The position numbers and the translations under genes are program-made. A DNA stretch of 64,000 bases from Nocardia asteroides (GTDB taxonomy: Bacteria > Actinomycetota > Actinomycetes > Mycobacteriales > Mycobacteriaceae): contig CP082844.1 of assembly GCA_019930625.1 (NCBI GenBank), positions 5,208,001 through 5,272,000 of the forward strand, given 5' to 3'. This document shows, in pieces, positions 55,460-64,000 of the stretch (position 1 is the stretch's first letter; the number at the start of each line of letters is the position of its first letter). Under the pieces are notes generated by a model. It did not search any database, had not been told where the DNA came from, and was given only the letters and a program-made list of their open reading frames with translations.

Positions 55460-57109
55460 CTATCCGTCGGTCTCCTCGAGTTTGCGACGCATCAGCTTGC
55501 CGGTGGCGTTCCGTGGCAGCTCGTCGACGAACACCACCTCGCGTGGCACTTTATGGCGGGCCAGGTTCGCCTTGACGTAGTCCTTGATCTCTTGCTCGTC
55601 GCGCTCGGCGCCCTCGGCCGGGACGACGAAAGCGCGCAGTCGTTTGCCGAAGTCGCGATCCTCGACGCCCACCACCGCGGCGTCGAGGATGTCGGCGCGC
55701 TCGACGAGCAGATTCTCCACCTCCAGCGGAAAGACGTTCTCGCCTCCGGAGACGATCATGTCGTCGTCGCGGCCGTCGATGAACAATCGGCCGTCGGCGT
55801 CGAAATGGCCGACGTCGCCGCTGGAGAGCAGTCCGTCGACGATTTCCTTGTGCCGGCCGTCGGTGTAGCCGGAAAAGCTGAGCCCGCTGGAGACGAAGAT
55901 GGTTCCGACCTCGCCGGGCGTGGTGATCCTCTTTCGCTGCGCGTCGTAGATCGCCACCCGGCATCCCACGGGAGGTTTGCCGACGGTCCCCGGCGCCACT
56001 CGCATGTCCTGCGGGGTGGCTACGGCGGCTACGGCGACCTCGGTCGAGGCGTAGAGGTTGTACAGCACGTCACCGAAGGCTTCGGCGGTGCGTCTGCTCA
56101 GGTCCGGGGAGACCGGCGATCCCGCGGCGAAGATCACCTTCAGCGAGCGCGTGTCGTGCTGCTCGAGCACCCCGGCTCCTAGATCGAGGATGCGCTGCAG
56201 CATCGTGGGCACGACGACCAGCGTCGCCGCGCGGTGCTCGGCGACGTTCGCGAGTGTTCGCCTGGGATCGAACTTGCGCTGCTGGAAGACCACCTTGTTG
56301 CCCAATGCCCAGCCGAGACCGAGCTGCGACAGGCCGGTGCCGTGGAAGATCGGCGCCGCCATCACGATCGTGTTGTCGCGCGGCATCGGCACCCTGTGCA
56401 GGAACTGCGCCGATTGCAGCGGTGAGACCTTCTCCCGCGGTGCGCCTTTCGGCGTACCGGTAGTGCCGCTGGTCAGGAGTACGACGCCGCCCGGCCGTGG
56501 GGGAGGCGGGAGTGCGGCAGTCGAATTCGCGGAGATGAGCGCGTCGATCGTCGGCGTATCCGCCGCCATGGCGTCGGCGTCGTCCACCCAGGTCGCCACT
56601 CGCGGAACCCGCGGAGGAATCGCATCGAGCAAGTCCATGAACTCACTGTCGAGCAGGATCGCGCCGACGTTCTCTCGCTCGGCGACGTCGGCGAGCTGCG
56701 GTCCGGCGAACCCGGTGTTCAGCAGCACCACACGAGCGCCCAGCTTTCCGGCTGCCAGCAGTGTCAGCACCATCCCACGGTGGTCGCGGCACAATGCGGC
56801 GAGCACGGTGTCGGGGCCGATGCCGGCGGCGGACAGTCCGCGGGAGAGTGCGTTCGACTGCTTGTCCAGTTGATCGAAGGTGAGCGCTCCACGTTCGTCG
56901 ACGATCGCGGGCGCGGCCCCGTTGCGACGTGCGGCATGTGCCAGCACGGTGACGAACGGGCCGTATACCGAGGCCTCGCGCATCACACGAATCGTCTCGC
57001 CGGGGCGCGCCGGATCGAACATCCCGCGCTTGGCGAGCACGACGGCCGCCGATACCGAGTCGGCCACCGACCGGATCGCCCTGACCGGCGATCGCAACGT
57101 CATTGTCAT
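55460..57109 (-). CDS. Acyl-CoA synthetase (AMP-binding, FadD-like)
   Basis: The 549-residue product activates a carboxylic acid with ATP and CoA. The AMP-binding motif is LLTSGTTGTPKGAPREK; further core motifs are YNLYASTEVAVAAVATPQ, SGDVGHFDADGRLFIDGRDD, GGENVFPLEVENLL and the C-terminal catalytic Lys in PRNATGKLMRRKL. The ATG at 57109 follows GGAGGTGTC. It probably feeds acyl-CoA to the dehydrogenase encoded opposite; chain specificity is unknown. Confidence 0.92.
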   Translation of the reverse strand: MTMTLRSPVRAIRSVADSVSAAVVLAKRGMFDPARPGETIRVMREASVYGPFVTVLAHAARRNGAAPAIVDERGALTFDQLDKQSNALSRGLSAAGIGPDTVLAALCRDHRGMVLTLLAAGKLGARVVLLNTGFAGPQLADVAERENVGAILLDSEFMDLLDAIPPRVPRVATWVDDADAMAADTPTIDALISANSTAALPPPPRPGGVVLLTSGTTGTPKGAPREKVSPLQSAQFLHRVPMPRDNTIVMAAPIFHGTGLSQLGLGWALGNKVVFQQRKFDPRRTLANVAEHRAATLVVVPTMLQRILDLGAGVLEQHDTRSLKVIFAAGSPVSPDLSRRTAEAFGDVLYNLYASTEVAVAAVATPQDMRVAPGTVGKPPVGCRVAIYDAQRKRITTPGEVGTIFVSSGLSFSGYTDGRHKEIVDGLLSSGDVGHFDADGRLFIDGRDDDMIVSGGENVFPLEVENLLVERADILDAAVVGVEDRDFGKRLRAFVVPAEGAERDEQEIKDYVKANLARHKVPREVVFVDELPRNATGKLMRRKLEETDG

Positions 57110-57324
57110 CGGACACCTCCAGTTGCGCCGCTCGATGATCGCGGCCCAGTCCCGGCTGCCGCGCGGCGGGTCAGCAGCTCGATAGAGCCTACCGCACCAC
57201 AAGAATAGTCATTCACATATTCACGACAGATAGGTTACTTGATCTGGTGATTCAGGGTTGCCCACCGCCCCGGAGGATGAGAGAATAACGTGTAATTTAT
57301 ATCAGCCCCTCGTTGGAGATCGGC

Positions 57325-58185
57325 ATGCCCCGTCCTGAACCGTCGGCACCCTCGCCGACCCCTTCCGCTCCGGATCTCGGGCGCCGACGCCGCTATATGG
57401 CAGGCCCGGCCGCGCTGCTGGGCGGCCCTGCCAACGTCATCATGCAGCTGAGTTCGCCCCCGGTCGGCCGCGGCGTGGTGGAGAGCACGGTCGACAGCGG
57501 GCGCTACACCCTGCATCCGCGCAAACGCGGCCGCACGACCCTGACCTATCTGGCGGTGGCGATGCTGGGTTCCGAGGACGACCGCGCCGCGTATCGGGCG
57601 GCGGTCGACACGTCGCATCGTCATGTGCGCTCCGCTCCCGGCAGTCCGGTGAAGTACAACGCCTTCGATCCGGAACTGCAACTGTGGGTCGCCGCGTGCC
57701 TCTACCGGGGCACCATCGATTCCTTGACCTACCTCTACGGCCGCGTGGACGACGACCTGGCCGACGAGTTGTACTGCGAGGCCAGCCGATTCGGGACGAC
57801 ATTACAGATGCGACCGGAATTGTGGCCGCGCGATCGCGCGGCGTTCGCCGAGTATTGGGAATCGAAGCTGGCCGGCATCGCGATAGACGACGAGGTGCGA
57901 GCCTATCTGCTCGACCAAGTTGTCGATCTGGGGCCTTATCGGCGAATCGAGCGGATGGCTTTCCGGCGGATCAACCGGTTTTTCACCACGGGGTTTCTTC
58001 CCCGGCGATTCCGCGAGGAACTGGGACTGGACTGGAGCCCTCGCCGACAGCGCGTCTTCGAACTCACGATGCGTTCGATCGGACTGGTGCTACGGCTGGT
58101 TCCCGAGCGCTGGCGGTTGTATCCGTTCGAAACCTATCTCTACGACATGCGCAGGCGGCGCTCGCTGGGGAAACCGCTGGTGTGA
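57325..58185 (+). CDS. Oxygenase MpaB family protein (DUF2236)
   Basis: The 286-residue product has the DUF2236/MpaB-like pattern: LLGGPANVIMQLSSPPVGRG with the early conserved turn, TYLAVAMLGSEDDRAAYRAA, then HRHVRS, and DPELQLWVAACLYRG. Members are heme- or diiron-linked oxygenases such as latex-clearing proteins and MpaB; the substrate here is unknown. The ATG at 57325 follows TTGGAGAT. It stands alone behind an AT-rich upstream region. Confidence 0.85.
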   Translation: MPRPEPSAPSPTPSAPDLGRRRRYMAGPAALLGGPANVIMQLSSPPVGRGVVESTVDSGRYTLHPRKRGRTTLTYLAVAMLGSEDDRAAYRAAVDTSHRHVRSAPGSPVKYNAFDPELQLWVAACLYRGTIDSLTYLYGRVDDDLADELYCEASRFGTTLQMRPELWPRDRAAFAEYWESKLAGIAIDDEVRAYLLDQVVDLGPYRRIERMAFRRINRFFTTGFLPRRFREELGLDWSPRRQRVFELTMRSIGLVLRLVPERWRLYPFETYLYDMRRRRSLGKPLV

Positions 58186-58366
58186 GGTCTGTTGTCAGTG
58201 GTGACAGACAACAACTCGCCACGCTGCGGCAGCGCCCTCGACCGGACGCCTCCGGCCACCCGAACCGACACCGAACCAATGCGGTAGCGCATCAGCGCTC
58301 AGTTTCCTCCGCCGTCGCGCGGGTACCACGTCGACGTCTGAAACGGGAACGAGCAAGGAATCGACC

Positions 58367-58585
58367 ATGAGCAAGAAATCGTTCAGCAAAGGTGACAAAG
58401 TCGAATGGAATAGTCACGGCAGTACCACCGCGGGCGAAGTGGAAGAAGTGATCACCTCCGACACCGAGGCGGCCGGACGTACCGTCCGGGCATCCGAGGA
58501 GGACCCGCAGTATCGCGTGCGCAGTGCGAAAAGCGGCCGTGATGCGGTGCACAAACCCGACGCTCTACGTCGGCACGGTGAATGA
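58367..58585 (+). CDS. DUF2945 (HVA1 TUDOR-like) small protein
   Basis: A 72-residue protein beginning KKSFSKGDKVEWNSHGSTTA, then AGEVEEVI and YRVRSAKSGRDAVHKPDAL. This is the DUF2945 pattern. Such genes are usually paired with DUF3140, as here. The two may be co-transcribed (18 bp apart). Function unknown; often stress-linked. Confidence 0.85.
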   Translation: MSKKSFSKGDKVEWNSHGSTTAGEVEEVITSDTEAAGRTVRASEEDPQYRVRSAKSGRDAVHKPDALRRHGE

Positions 58586-58603
58586 AATCGAACCGGAGCC
58601 GCT

Positions 58604-58933
58604 ATGGCGACAGACGACGAAGAGACACGCAAACAATTCGACAAGGTCGTCAACATGACGGCGAAAGAACTACGTCGGTGGCTCGATACCGACGAGTCCA
58701 ATTCGGTGGGGCAGAAACCGAAGGGCGGCGGCGAGTCCACCGGGCACGTCAGCGGACGCCGCATCGTGGAAATTCTCGAGAAATCCGACCCGACCGACGA
58801 CGACTACGCGCACATGCGCAAAGTCGTCGGCTATGCGCACCGCCATCTCGAACAACGACCGTCCGGAGAAATCGCGCACAGTAACTGGCGATACTCGCTG
58901 ATGAACTGGGGTCACGATCCGATGAAAAGCTGA
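58604..58933 (+). CDS. DUF3140 family protein
   Basis: A 109-residue protein with the family core: MTAKELRRWLDTDESNSVG, SGRRIVEILEKSDPTDDD, then HMRKVVGYAHRHLEQRP and NWRYSLMNWGHDPMK. It often neighbours DUF2945, as here. Function unknown. Confidence 0.88.
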   Translation: MATDDEETRKQFDKVVNMTAKELRRWLDTDESNSVGQKPKGGGESTGHVSGRRIVEILEKSDPTDDDYAHMRKVVGYAHRHLEQRPSGEIAHSNWRYSLMNWGHDPMKS

Positions 58934-58946
58934 CGGCAGAACCAAC

Positions 58947-58968
58947 CTGACGGTTCGCTTTCCGTCAG
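58947..58968 (+). terminator. Terminator-like hairpin after DUF3140
   Basis: CTGACGG and CCGTCAG are perfect 7-bp arms around an 8-base loop, placed just after the DUF3140 stop. Confidence 0.5.
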
Positions 58969-59045
58969 TTCAGCGGCGAGTTGCATGGGCAGCAGCTTCC
59001 ATGTCATCCACGGCAGGGGCCGTGGGTAGCGAGAGTCGTCCTCGA

Positions 59046-59237
59046 TCAGGTGTTGCCGTTCGTCGGGGTCCCTGAGTCCAGTGTTCGACCCGGTTCGACG
59101 ACCGCGAGCAACGGCGCCAACCCCGCGACGGCGCCGAAGACCTGCAGGACGACAACGGCGGCGAAACCGCGCAGGAACGGGCGCAGCAACCCCGCCAGCA
59201 CTTTTTTCGCAGCGGAATCGGCAACGACGCTTGTCAT
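59046..59237 (-). pseudogene. ABC exporter N-terminal relic
   Basis: The first 45 residues (AKKVLAGLLRPFLRGFAAVV, VLQVFGAVAGLAPLLAVVE) resemble the N-terminus of actinobacterial fused ABC exporters (membrane plus ATPase). The start overlaps the hydrolase stop (ATGA). A stop at 59046 and unrelated sequence follow, so about 500 residues including the ATPase are missing. A former coupled pair with the hydrolase is likely. Confidence 0.5.
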
Positions 59238-60238
59238 CGCCGTCCCGTCTCCGTTGCTCCCGTCGCGGCACTGCCCGCCTGCTCGAGCAGGTGGCAGCGT
59301 AGATGAGCGAGGATCTCAGCGCGTGCGGGCCGGGCCGCGGGGACCAGTCCGGGCATACTCATGAAGGCGTGCACCGCTTCCGGATAACGGGTCAGCGTCA
59401 CCTCGACTCCCGCTCGCCGCAGCCGATCGGCATAGGCCGGTGCCTGATCTTCCAGCGGATCCGTACCCACGGCTTGGATGAGTGCCGGGGCGAGGCCAAC
59501 GAGGTTGTCGGTGTGCAATGGCGAAATGGTGTGCGGGTCGAGGGATTCGGGCAGAGCGAGGCGTTGCACCGCGCGGCAATTGGCCGGTGTCGCGGTTGGG
59601 CTGTCCGCGTTCTCGGTGAACGACGGGTACTCGAAGACTTGCTCGGTCCAATCCAGTTGCGGGTTGATCAGTACCTGGGCACGCACCGGCAGCCCGAGGT
59701 CATCGGCTTTGATCGCGGTGAGAGCCGCGAGAGTAGCTCCCGCGCTGGCGCCCAGCACGGCGAGCCGCGTGGGGTCTGCCCCCCATACGGCGGCCTCTTC
59801 GACGATGCGGGGGACGGCGTCGTAGGCGTCCTCGATGGGAGCGGGAACGGGCTGCTCGGGTGCCAGCCGATAGTCGACCGAGACGACAACGGCCGGACAG
59901 CCGACCGCCAGATGGCTGAGGAGCCAGTCGTCCTGGTCCGGTGCGCCGAGAATGAATCCGCCGCCGTGGAACGCGGCGATCAGCGGCAGCGCCGAGTCTT
60001 CCCGCACGGGCCGGTACACGCGGGCACTCAGCCGACGCCCCGGCAGATGAAGTGTATGTGTGGTGATCAGCGCGCGACGGTCGGGCTTGCCGGTGGCGAA
60101 GCTGCCGAGGGCGGACCTGCGCCTGCGGTTCTGCGCTTCGCGCAAATTGATGACCTGGGCCGGGGTGATGGAATCCCAGTCCGGTTCGGTCGAGAGTGCG
60201 GCTAGAATCCGCACACCAAGGGGAACTTTGCCTCGCAT
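59234..60238 (-). CDS. Alpha/beta hydrolase (hormone-sensitive-lipase-like)
   Basis: The 334-residue product has the HSL-family oxyanion motif AFHGGGFILGAPDQ and the nucleophile elbow LGASAGATLAAL, a variant of GDSAG. The acidic residue and His are probably in AVGTDPLEDQ and PEAVHAFMSM. It hydrolyses an unknown ester. It starts at ATG 60238, 63 bp from the divergent AraC gene, which may regulate it. Confidence 0.9.
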   Translation of the reverse strand: MRGKVPLGVRILAALSTEPDWDSITPAQVINLREAQNRRRRSALGSFATGKPDRRALITTHTLHLPGRRLSARVYRPVREDSALPLIAAFHGGGFILGAPDQDDWLLSHLAVGCPAVVVSVDYRLAPEQPVPAPIEDAYDAVPRIVEEAAVWGADPTRLAVLGASAGATLAALTAIKADDLGLPVRAQVLINPQLDWTEQVFEYPSFTENADSPTATPANCRAVQRLALPESLDPHTISPLHTDNLVGLAPALIQAVGTDPLEDQAPAYADRLRRAGVEVTLTRYPEAVHAFMSMPGLVPAARPARAEILAHLRCHLLEQAGSAATGATETGRR

Positions 60239-60301
60239 GACTGCTCTCCAGACTCCTTGTCGACCGCCGTGGTCCGGCGGCGTACCGATACCCTGGCAAG
60301 C

Positions 60302-61081
60302 GTGACCATCGACGCGCTTTCGGAAATCTGCGGTTCGGCGCGGACGCCGGTGGCGTGGGTACGGCAGGGTCACGTCGGCTATATCGGGCCGGATCTCGGC
60401 GTCGACCCGCATTCCCCCTCGGTCGCGATGCTCAGTGTCGGCCTGGACGCGCCGCTCGTCCTGCATACCGCGAACGGGCCGATTCGCACCGGTAGTTCAT
60501 TCGCTCCCGCTCGTACGATGCAGCGCATCGTCGCAACTCGCGGATGGATTCTGGCGCTGTTCGTCGACCCCACGGGTGCGCCCGCCACTGCCATCGCCGA
60601 CGAGATGACCGCTGCCGCAGGTCCTTTCGGCCTGTCACACCGGCGGCAGCGGGAACTCATCGAGCTGTGCCGTGGCCCCATCGTGGATCCGGACCGCATC
60701 TACGCCCGAGCCGTCGCCGGTCCCGCAACCGCCCCCGATCCACGCATCGAGCGGGTCGCCGCCACCATCCGCAGCGACCCGGCCCACGCCTTCCGTGCCG
60801 ACCACATCGCCGCGAACCTGGGCCTGTCCACCACCCACTTCCTCCGCCTGTTCACCCAGCAGTGCGGTACCACATTCCGCGGCTATCAGCGATGGAACCG
60901 CATGATCCACACTGTCCGCGGCGCTGTGGCAGGCCACGATCTCACCCGATCCGCCCTCGACGCCGGCTTTGCCACCCCGTCCCACTTCAGTGAGACCTTC
61001 CGCGACATGATCGGGCTTTCCGCCACCAGGGTGCTGCGTTCCGGTATCAGCTTCGATCTCGGAACCGCTCCTGCGTCCTGA
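60302..61081 (+). CDS. AraC family transcriptional regulator
   Basis: The 259-residue product has a C-terminal pair of helix-turn-helix motifs (ADHIAANLGLSTTHFLRLFT; RSALDAGFATPSHFSETFRD, then MIGLSATRVLRS) and an N-terminal sensor of unknown ligand. It starts at GTG 60302 and is divergent from the hydrolase gene, its likely target. Confidence 0.9.
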   Translation: MTIDALSEICGSARTPVAWVRQGHVGYIGPDLGVDPHSPSVAMLSVGLDAPLVLHTANGPIRTGSSFAPARTMQRIVATRGWILALFVDPTGAPATAIADEMTAAAGPFGLSHRRQRELIELCRGPIVDPDRIYARAVAGPATAPDPRIERVAATIRSDPAHAFRADHIAANLGLSTTHFLRLFTQQCGTTFRGYQRWNRMIHTVRGAVAGHDLTRSALDAGFATPSHFSETFRDMIGLSATRVLRSGISFDLGTAPAS

Positions 61082-61093
61082 TGTTCGGGTGTC

Positions 61094-61127
61094 TCCGAGC
61101 ATTCGGTTGCCCGACAACGGGCTCGGA
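61094..61127. terminator. Hairpin between convergent AraC genes
   Basis: GCCCG-ACAA-CGGGC (61109-61122) is enclosed by CCGAGC and GCTCGG, giving a strong stem in the gap between two convergent genes. Confidence 0.5.
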
Positions 61128-61208
61128 CCAGTGGACCGGCATCGTCCAGCCCGGCATCGGGCAGGCAGCCGGACCGGATCCTCGCTGTCCGGATTCTCCG
61201 CAGGGGTG

Positions 61209-62078
61209 TCACACCGGTTCGACAGGTAGCCACAGTTCGCAGGTCGCGGTGCTGAAGTCGTCCGCGCGCTTCAGGACCGCGACCATCGAGGGACCTGGCC
61301 GCAGACGCCACGGGTTGGAGGGGAACCACTCTGTGGCGGTCGCGGCCCAGGTCTCCTGCAAGGCCTGCGGATGGGGTCCGGCAGTGTGGAAGACCGCCCA
61401 TTTGCCGTTCGGCACCTCGATGACATCGAGGTCTTCGGGGGCTGGGGTGTCCCACGAGACAGCAATGCCGTGCAGATAGGTCAGTTCGCTGCCCTCGGTG
61501 CCGTCGGGATCCAGGTCGTCGCAGACTTGCAGCAGGCCCCGGGGTTCGGTGTCGCCAAAAGCCTTCAGCCGCAGATGCTCCTCCTGCGGCAGTGCGGTGA
61601 TGTGCTGCTGGATGTGGGGGTTGATGCCCTGGTGAATGAGCGGAACCCTGGCTGCGTGTCCGACGAGCCGGAACGCGGGTCGGTCGATGATGCGGGTGTC
61701 CATGGGGGTGCTCCCTTCAACGGTCAGGCGGAACCTGAGCTGCGGTTGTGCGCGAAGGGGGCCTCCATCGCGGCGAACGTCACCGGGGCCGGCGCCGTGG
61801 ACAGCCCGGAACGCTCGGCCGAATGCTTCGGTCGAGCCGTAACCGTGTCGGACGGCGATGCTCAGCAAATCGTCCTCGCCCCGGACGACATCGCCGGCGG
61901 CAATGGTCATGCGGCGACGGCGCACGTACTCCGACAGCGGCATCGCGGCCAGGGACGAGAACATCCGGCGCAGGTGGTACTCGGTCGTGCCGAGCGTTCT
62001 GGCCAGCTCGTGGACGTCGAACTCCTCGGTGAGGTGCTCCTCGACGAGGTCGACAAGCCGGTTGAGTGCCGAGATCAA
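61209..62078 (-). CDS. AraC regulator with C-terminal GyrI-like effector domain
   Basis: The first about 100 residues are a double AraC helix-turn-helix (DVHELARTLGTTEYHLRRMF; DLLSIAVRHGYGSTEAFGRA, FRAVHGAGPGDVRR). Residues about 150-289 resemble a GyrI-like ligand-binding domain (MDTRIIDRPAFRLVGHAARV, YLHGIAVSW, DLDVIEVPNGKWAVFHTAGP). This is the organisation of Rob/BmrR-like small-molecule sensors. A TTG at 62078 is preferred because GGAAGGAGG lies just before it; the longer frame to 62174 is an alternative. Confidence 0.85.
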   Translation of the reverse strand: MISALNRLVDLVEEHLTEEFDVHELARTLGTTEYHLRRMFSSLAAMPLSEYVRRRRMTIAAGDVVRGEDDLLSIAVRHGYGSTEAFGRAFRAVHGAGPGDVRRDGGPLRAQPQLRFRLTVEGSTPMDTRIIDRPAFRLVGHAARVPLIHQGINPHIQQHITALPQEEHLRLKAFGDTEPRGLLQVCDDLDPDGTEGSELTYLHGIAVSWDTPAPEDLDVIEVPNGKWAVFHTAGPHPQALQETWAATATEWFPSNPWRLRPGPSMVAVLKRADDFSTATCELWLPVEPV

Positions 62079-62328
62079 GAGGCCTCCTTCCGACATCAAC
62101 CCTGGCCGAAAGTACCCCGGCCGCGCCCGATCGCCGCGAACCGATTCGATCATTTGCGTCGATGGGTGATCCACACCACCGCCGTAGGAGCCGCGGTGTT
62201 CTGACCTTGTCCCGAACCAGGAGGTAAGTTACCGGGACCCGAAGTGCGGTCTTCCCGACGTGGACGGCGGCAGTCACTATCGAGTCCGGTGCCGACACGA
62301 TCTGCGAAACCGTATTCGAAGGAAACAA

Positions 62329-63207
62329 ATGATGTCCAAGTCAGCTGGTTCGGTGACGGTTATCGGTCTGGGGCCGATGGGGCAGGCGATGGTTCGGTCG
62401 TTGTGTGCCTCCGGCACGAAAGTGACCGTGTGGAACCGCAGCCCCGAGAAGGCCGACGAGGTAGTCGAATTCGGCGCCGTGCGAGCCGAAACTGTGGGAC
62501 AAGCTTTGAGCGCCGGCGAGGTGATCGTCCTCAGCTTGACCGACTATCCCGCAATGTACGACGTGCTCGAGCCTGTGGCAGAGCATCTGCCGGGCAAGAT
62601 AATCGTCAACCTCTCGTCGGACGCGCCGGAAAGTACACGGACAGCGGGGGAATGGATCCGTGCGCGTGGAGGTCGATTCCTCGCTGGTGGAGTGATGGCC
62701 GACAGCGATGGCGTAGGGAGTTCCGCCGCCTATATCTTCTACAGCGGCCCCCGCGATGTCTTCGCTGCATGTGCCGACGTGCTCCGGCCGCTGGGCAGGC
62801 CGGAGTACCTCGGTGCGGACGAGGGGATCGCACAGCTGTACTACCAGGCGATCCTGGCAATGTTCCTACCCGGGCTGCTCGCCTTCGAGCAGGCACTGGC
62901 CATGATCGATCGATCAGGCGAATCGATCGAACGCTTCCTGCCGTACGCACAACGGTCGATGGGCGACATGGCGGATCTGTATGCCGCGGTGGCGGCCATG
63001 ACAACCACCGGCGGGCGGCGCGATATGGCCTATCTGCGCATGATGGCGGCCGGCGCGCAGCATGTCGTCCGAACCGCCACGGCCGCCGGAGTAGACAAGG
63101 AGTTGGCGCACGCAGTGCGGACCTACTGGATTCGGGCACTGGCTGCAAGCGAGCGAGCGGGTGTACCGATATCGACCTTCCAACTGCTCCGAGGTGACCC
63201 GAAATAG
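62329..63207 (+). CDS. Imine-reductase-like NAD(P)-dependent oxidoreductase
   Basis: The 292-residue product has an N-terminal Rossmann motif GLGPMGQAMVRSLCASG with TVWNRSPEKADE, which suggests NADPH preference. The second domain is the helical 6-PGDH-like fold. The signature LGADEGIAQLYYQAIL and NLSSDAPESTRTAGEW are typical of bacterial imine reductases. It starts at ATG 62329 behind GAAGGAAA. It is alone, with no cluster to suggest a substrate. Confidence 0.85.
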   Translation: MMSKSAGSVTVIGLGPMGQAMVRSLCASGTKVTVWNRSPEKADEVVEFGAVRAETVGQALSAGEVIVLSLTDYPAMYDVLEPVAEHLPGKIIVNLSSDAPESTRTAGEWIRARGGRFLAGGVMADSDGVGSSAAYIFYSGPRDVFAACADVLRPLGRPEYLGADEGIAQLYYQAILAMFLPGLLAFEQALAMIDRSGESIERFLPYAQRSMGDMADLYAAVAAMTTTGGRRDMAYLRMMAAGAQHVVRTATAAGVDKELAHAVRTYWIRALAASERAGVPISTFQLLRGDPK

Positions 63208-63331
63208 TGGTGTTGTCGGCGTTCGCGATGACATCGGCACCGAAACCGAGCGGCATCACTCCTGACCAGGAAAGGTTTGAGGGACAACATGATCGGCTAT
63301 TGCCGGGGGGAACGAGTGAAGGAGGCTGCTC

Positions 63332-63499
63332 ATGCCCATCAGATACCGTCAGCGCAAATCCTTCGGGCCGCTGAAACTCAATTTCACCCAGTCGGGTCTG
63401 TCCTCGTGGAGTATCAAGATCGGCCCGTGGTCGTGGAACTCCCGCAGCAAGAAGAACAATGTCGACCTGCCGGGACCGCTCAGCTGGCGCCAGCGCTGA
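63332..63499 (+). CDS. DUF4236-like 55-residue protein
   Basis: A short basic protein (MPIRYRQRKSFGPLKLNFTQ, then SGLSSWSIKIGPWSWNSRSK) preceded by a strong GAAGGAGG. The RKSFGPLKLNFTQSGLS pattern matches the N-terminal module of DUF4236, which is usually part of larger membrane-linked proteins. It was likely missed by length cut-offs. Function unknown. Confidence 0.65.
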   Translation: MPIRYRQRKSFGPLKLNFTQSGLSSWSIKIGPWSWNSRSKKNNVDLPGPLSWRQR

Positions 63500-63533
63500 G
63501 CGATCCCGCGCTCGATCACCGAACTCGCGGAGT

Positions 63534-64000
63534 TTGTTCACCTCCGCCTTGCTGCCGGATCAGCTGGATATCCGCTTTTTCGGGGATGTCGCCTTCGCGC
63601 GCATCATGCACGCAACCGGCGACGTCGCCACTCTGTTCTTCCGGCACGAAGCCGGAAGGTGGACGTTGTGCGCGGACGCTGACGAGGAGCTGTCGTTGGA
63701 ACAGCTCGAGGACAACGTGTGGCCTGCGATGCCGCCGGAGGCGACCCGTCTGATGCGCACTGTGCATGCGCTGTGGCGCAAGCCGATCGGCCGACTGACT
63801 ATCGAGGATGTTCGTTGCCTGCTGCAGCAGAACGAAGGTGTCGATGTCTTGTTGCCGCGCGCGTTGATCCAGCTGCAATGGAATCCACTTGCCGAGGGCG
63901 ACCTTTTTCCTGGCGACCTGCTGGTCGCGACCCTCCGAGTCGGCCACGAGCACTGGACACAGGATCCTGTCGCGGTCACTCGCATTCGGATCATCATCGA
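63534..64000 (+). CDS. CdiI-like contact-dependent growth inhibition immunity protein (cut by window edge)
   Basis: The frame runs open to the window end. It contains LEQLEDNVWPAMPPEATRLM, RTVHALWRKPIGRLTIEDVR, CLLQQNEGVDVLLPRALIQL, then NPLAEGDLFPGDLLVATLRV. This matches the family annotated as contact-dependent growth inhibition system immunity proteins, whose members occur singly in actinobacteria. The start is uncertain: a TTG at 63534 or 63549 is possible, or it may begin upstream. No toxin gene is visible in the window; one could lie beyond the edge. Confidence 0.7.
   Translation, partial: MFTSALLPDQLDIRFFGDVAFARIMHATGDVATLFFRHEAGRWTLCADADEELSLEQLEDNVWPAMPPEATRLMRTVHALWRKPIGRLTIEDVRCLLQQNEGVDVLLPRALIQLQWNPLAEGDLFPGDLLVATLRVGHEHWTQDPVAVTRIRIII

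Noticed and set aside
57110..57324. Small gene between the CoA ligase and the MpaB gene
   Set aside because: AT-rich promoter-like sequence only; no frame with a ribosome site.
1..64000. CRISPR array, tRNA or rRNA genes
   Set aside because: No repeat-spacer pattern and no tRNA- or rRNA-like sequence was seen on reading.

Overview
The window is GC-rich actinobacterial DNA. A complete nuoA-N operon of mycolate-actinomycete type with a response-regulator-like gene beside it, an Scr1/DUF6879 regulator trio, several TetR/AraC regulators, a P450, an acyl-CoA dehydrogenase with a CoA ligase, and an MpaB-family oxygenase together suggest Nocardia or a close relative. I see no rRNA, tRNA or CRISPR.

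Layout. 1-0.45 kb: 3' end of an IS5-type transposase. 0.66-10.65 kb: a frame-damaged ComB-like gene, a TetR gene, a P450 with palindromic operators, a short threonyl-tRNA synthetase behind a possible Thr-codon leader peptide, a carbohydrate-type ABC binding protein plus fused permease without an ATPase, a membrane/TPR protein, and a PurN-like gene. 10.9-17 kb: MerR gene facing an allene-oxide-cyclase-barrel lipoprotein, an integrase relic, a DNA ligase, an intact tyrosine recombinase and a carboxylesterase. 17.7-22.9 kb: a complete 5,169-bp Tn3-family transposon with near-identical 36-bp inverted repeats and a 5-bp target duplication, inserted into an O-methyltransferase gene; it carries tnpA, a resolvase with its res region, and one uncharacterised cargo gene. 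23-29.5 kb: a coiled-coil zinc-motif protein, an HdeD-like membrane protein overlapping an S8 peptidase, then decayed genes (hydrolase, TetR, WYL regulator, second Tn3 transposase relic). 29.3-31.4 kb: a winged-helix gene and the small-protein/DUF6879/XRE trio. 31.5-47.4 kb: nuoN to nuoA on the minus strand, with nuoH and nuoI in one reading frame. 47.8-52.3 kb: the regulator beside nuo, then an uncharacterised Rossmann / 4-TM / FHA operon. 53.6-58.2 kb: fatty-acid genes with a strong promoter and a perfect 26-bp palindrome. 58.3-64 kb: stress-type small proteins, a hydrolase, two AraC-family regulators, an imine-reductase-like enzyme, a DUF4236-like miniprotein and the start of a CdiI-like immunity gene cut by the window edge.

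How the genes work together. The nuo operon is translationally coupled end to end (most starts overlap the previous stop) and encodes respiratory complex I. FadE and the CoA ligase fit lipid catabolism. The second ThrRS, P450 and TetR lie head to tail, with possible attenuation ahead of the first and operators ahead of the second.

Caution. Single-base frame breaks recur (ComB-like, O-methyltransferase, TetR/hydrolase pair, histidine phosphatase relic, perhaps HdeD and the nuoH/nuoI junction). They could be real decay or residual sequencing indels; the sequence alone cannot decide.
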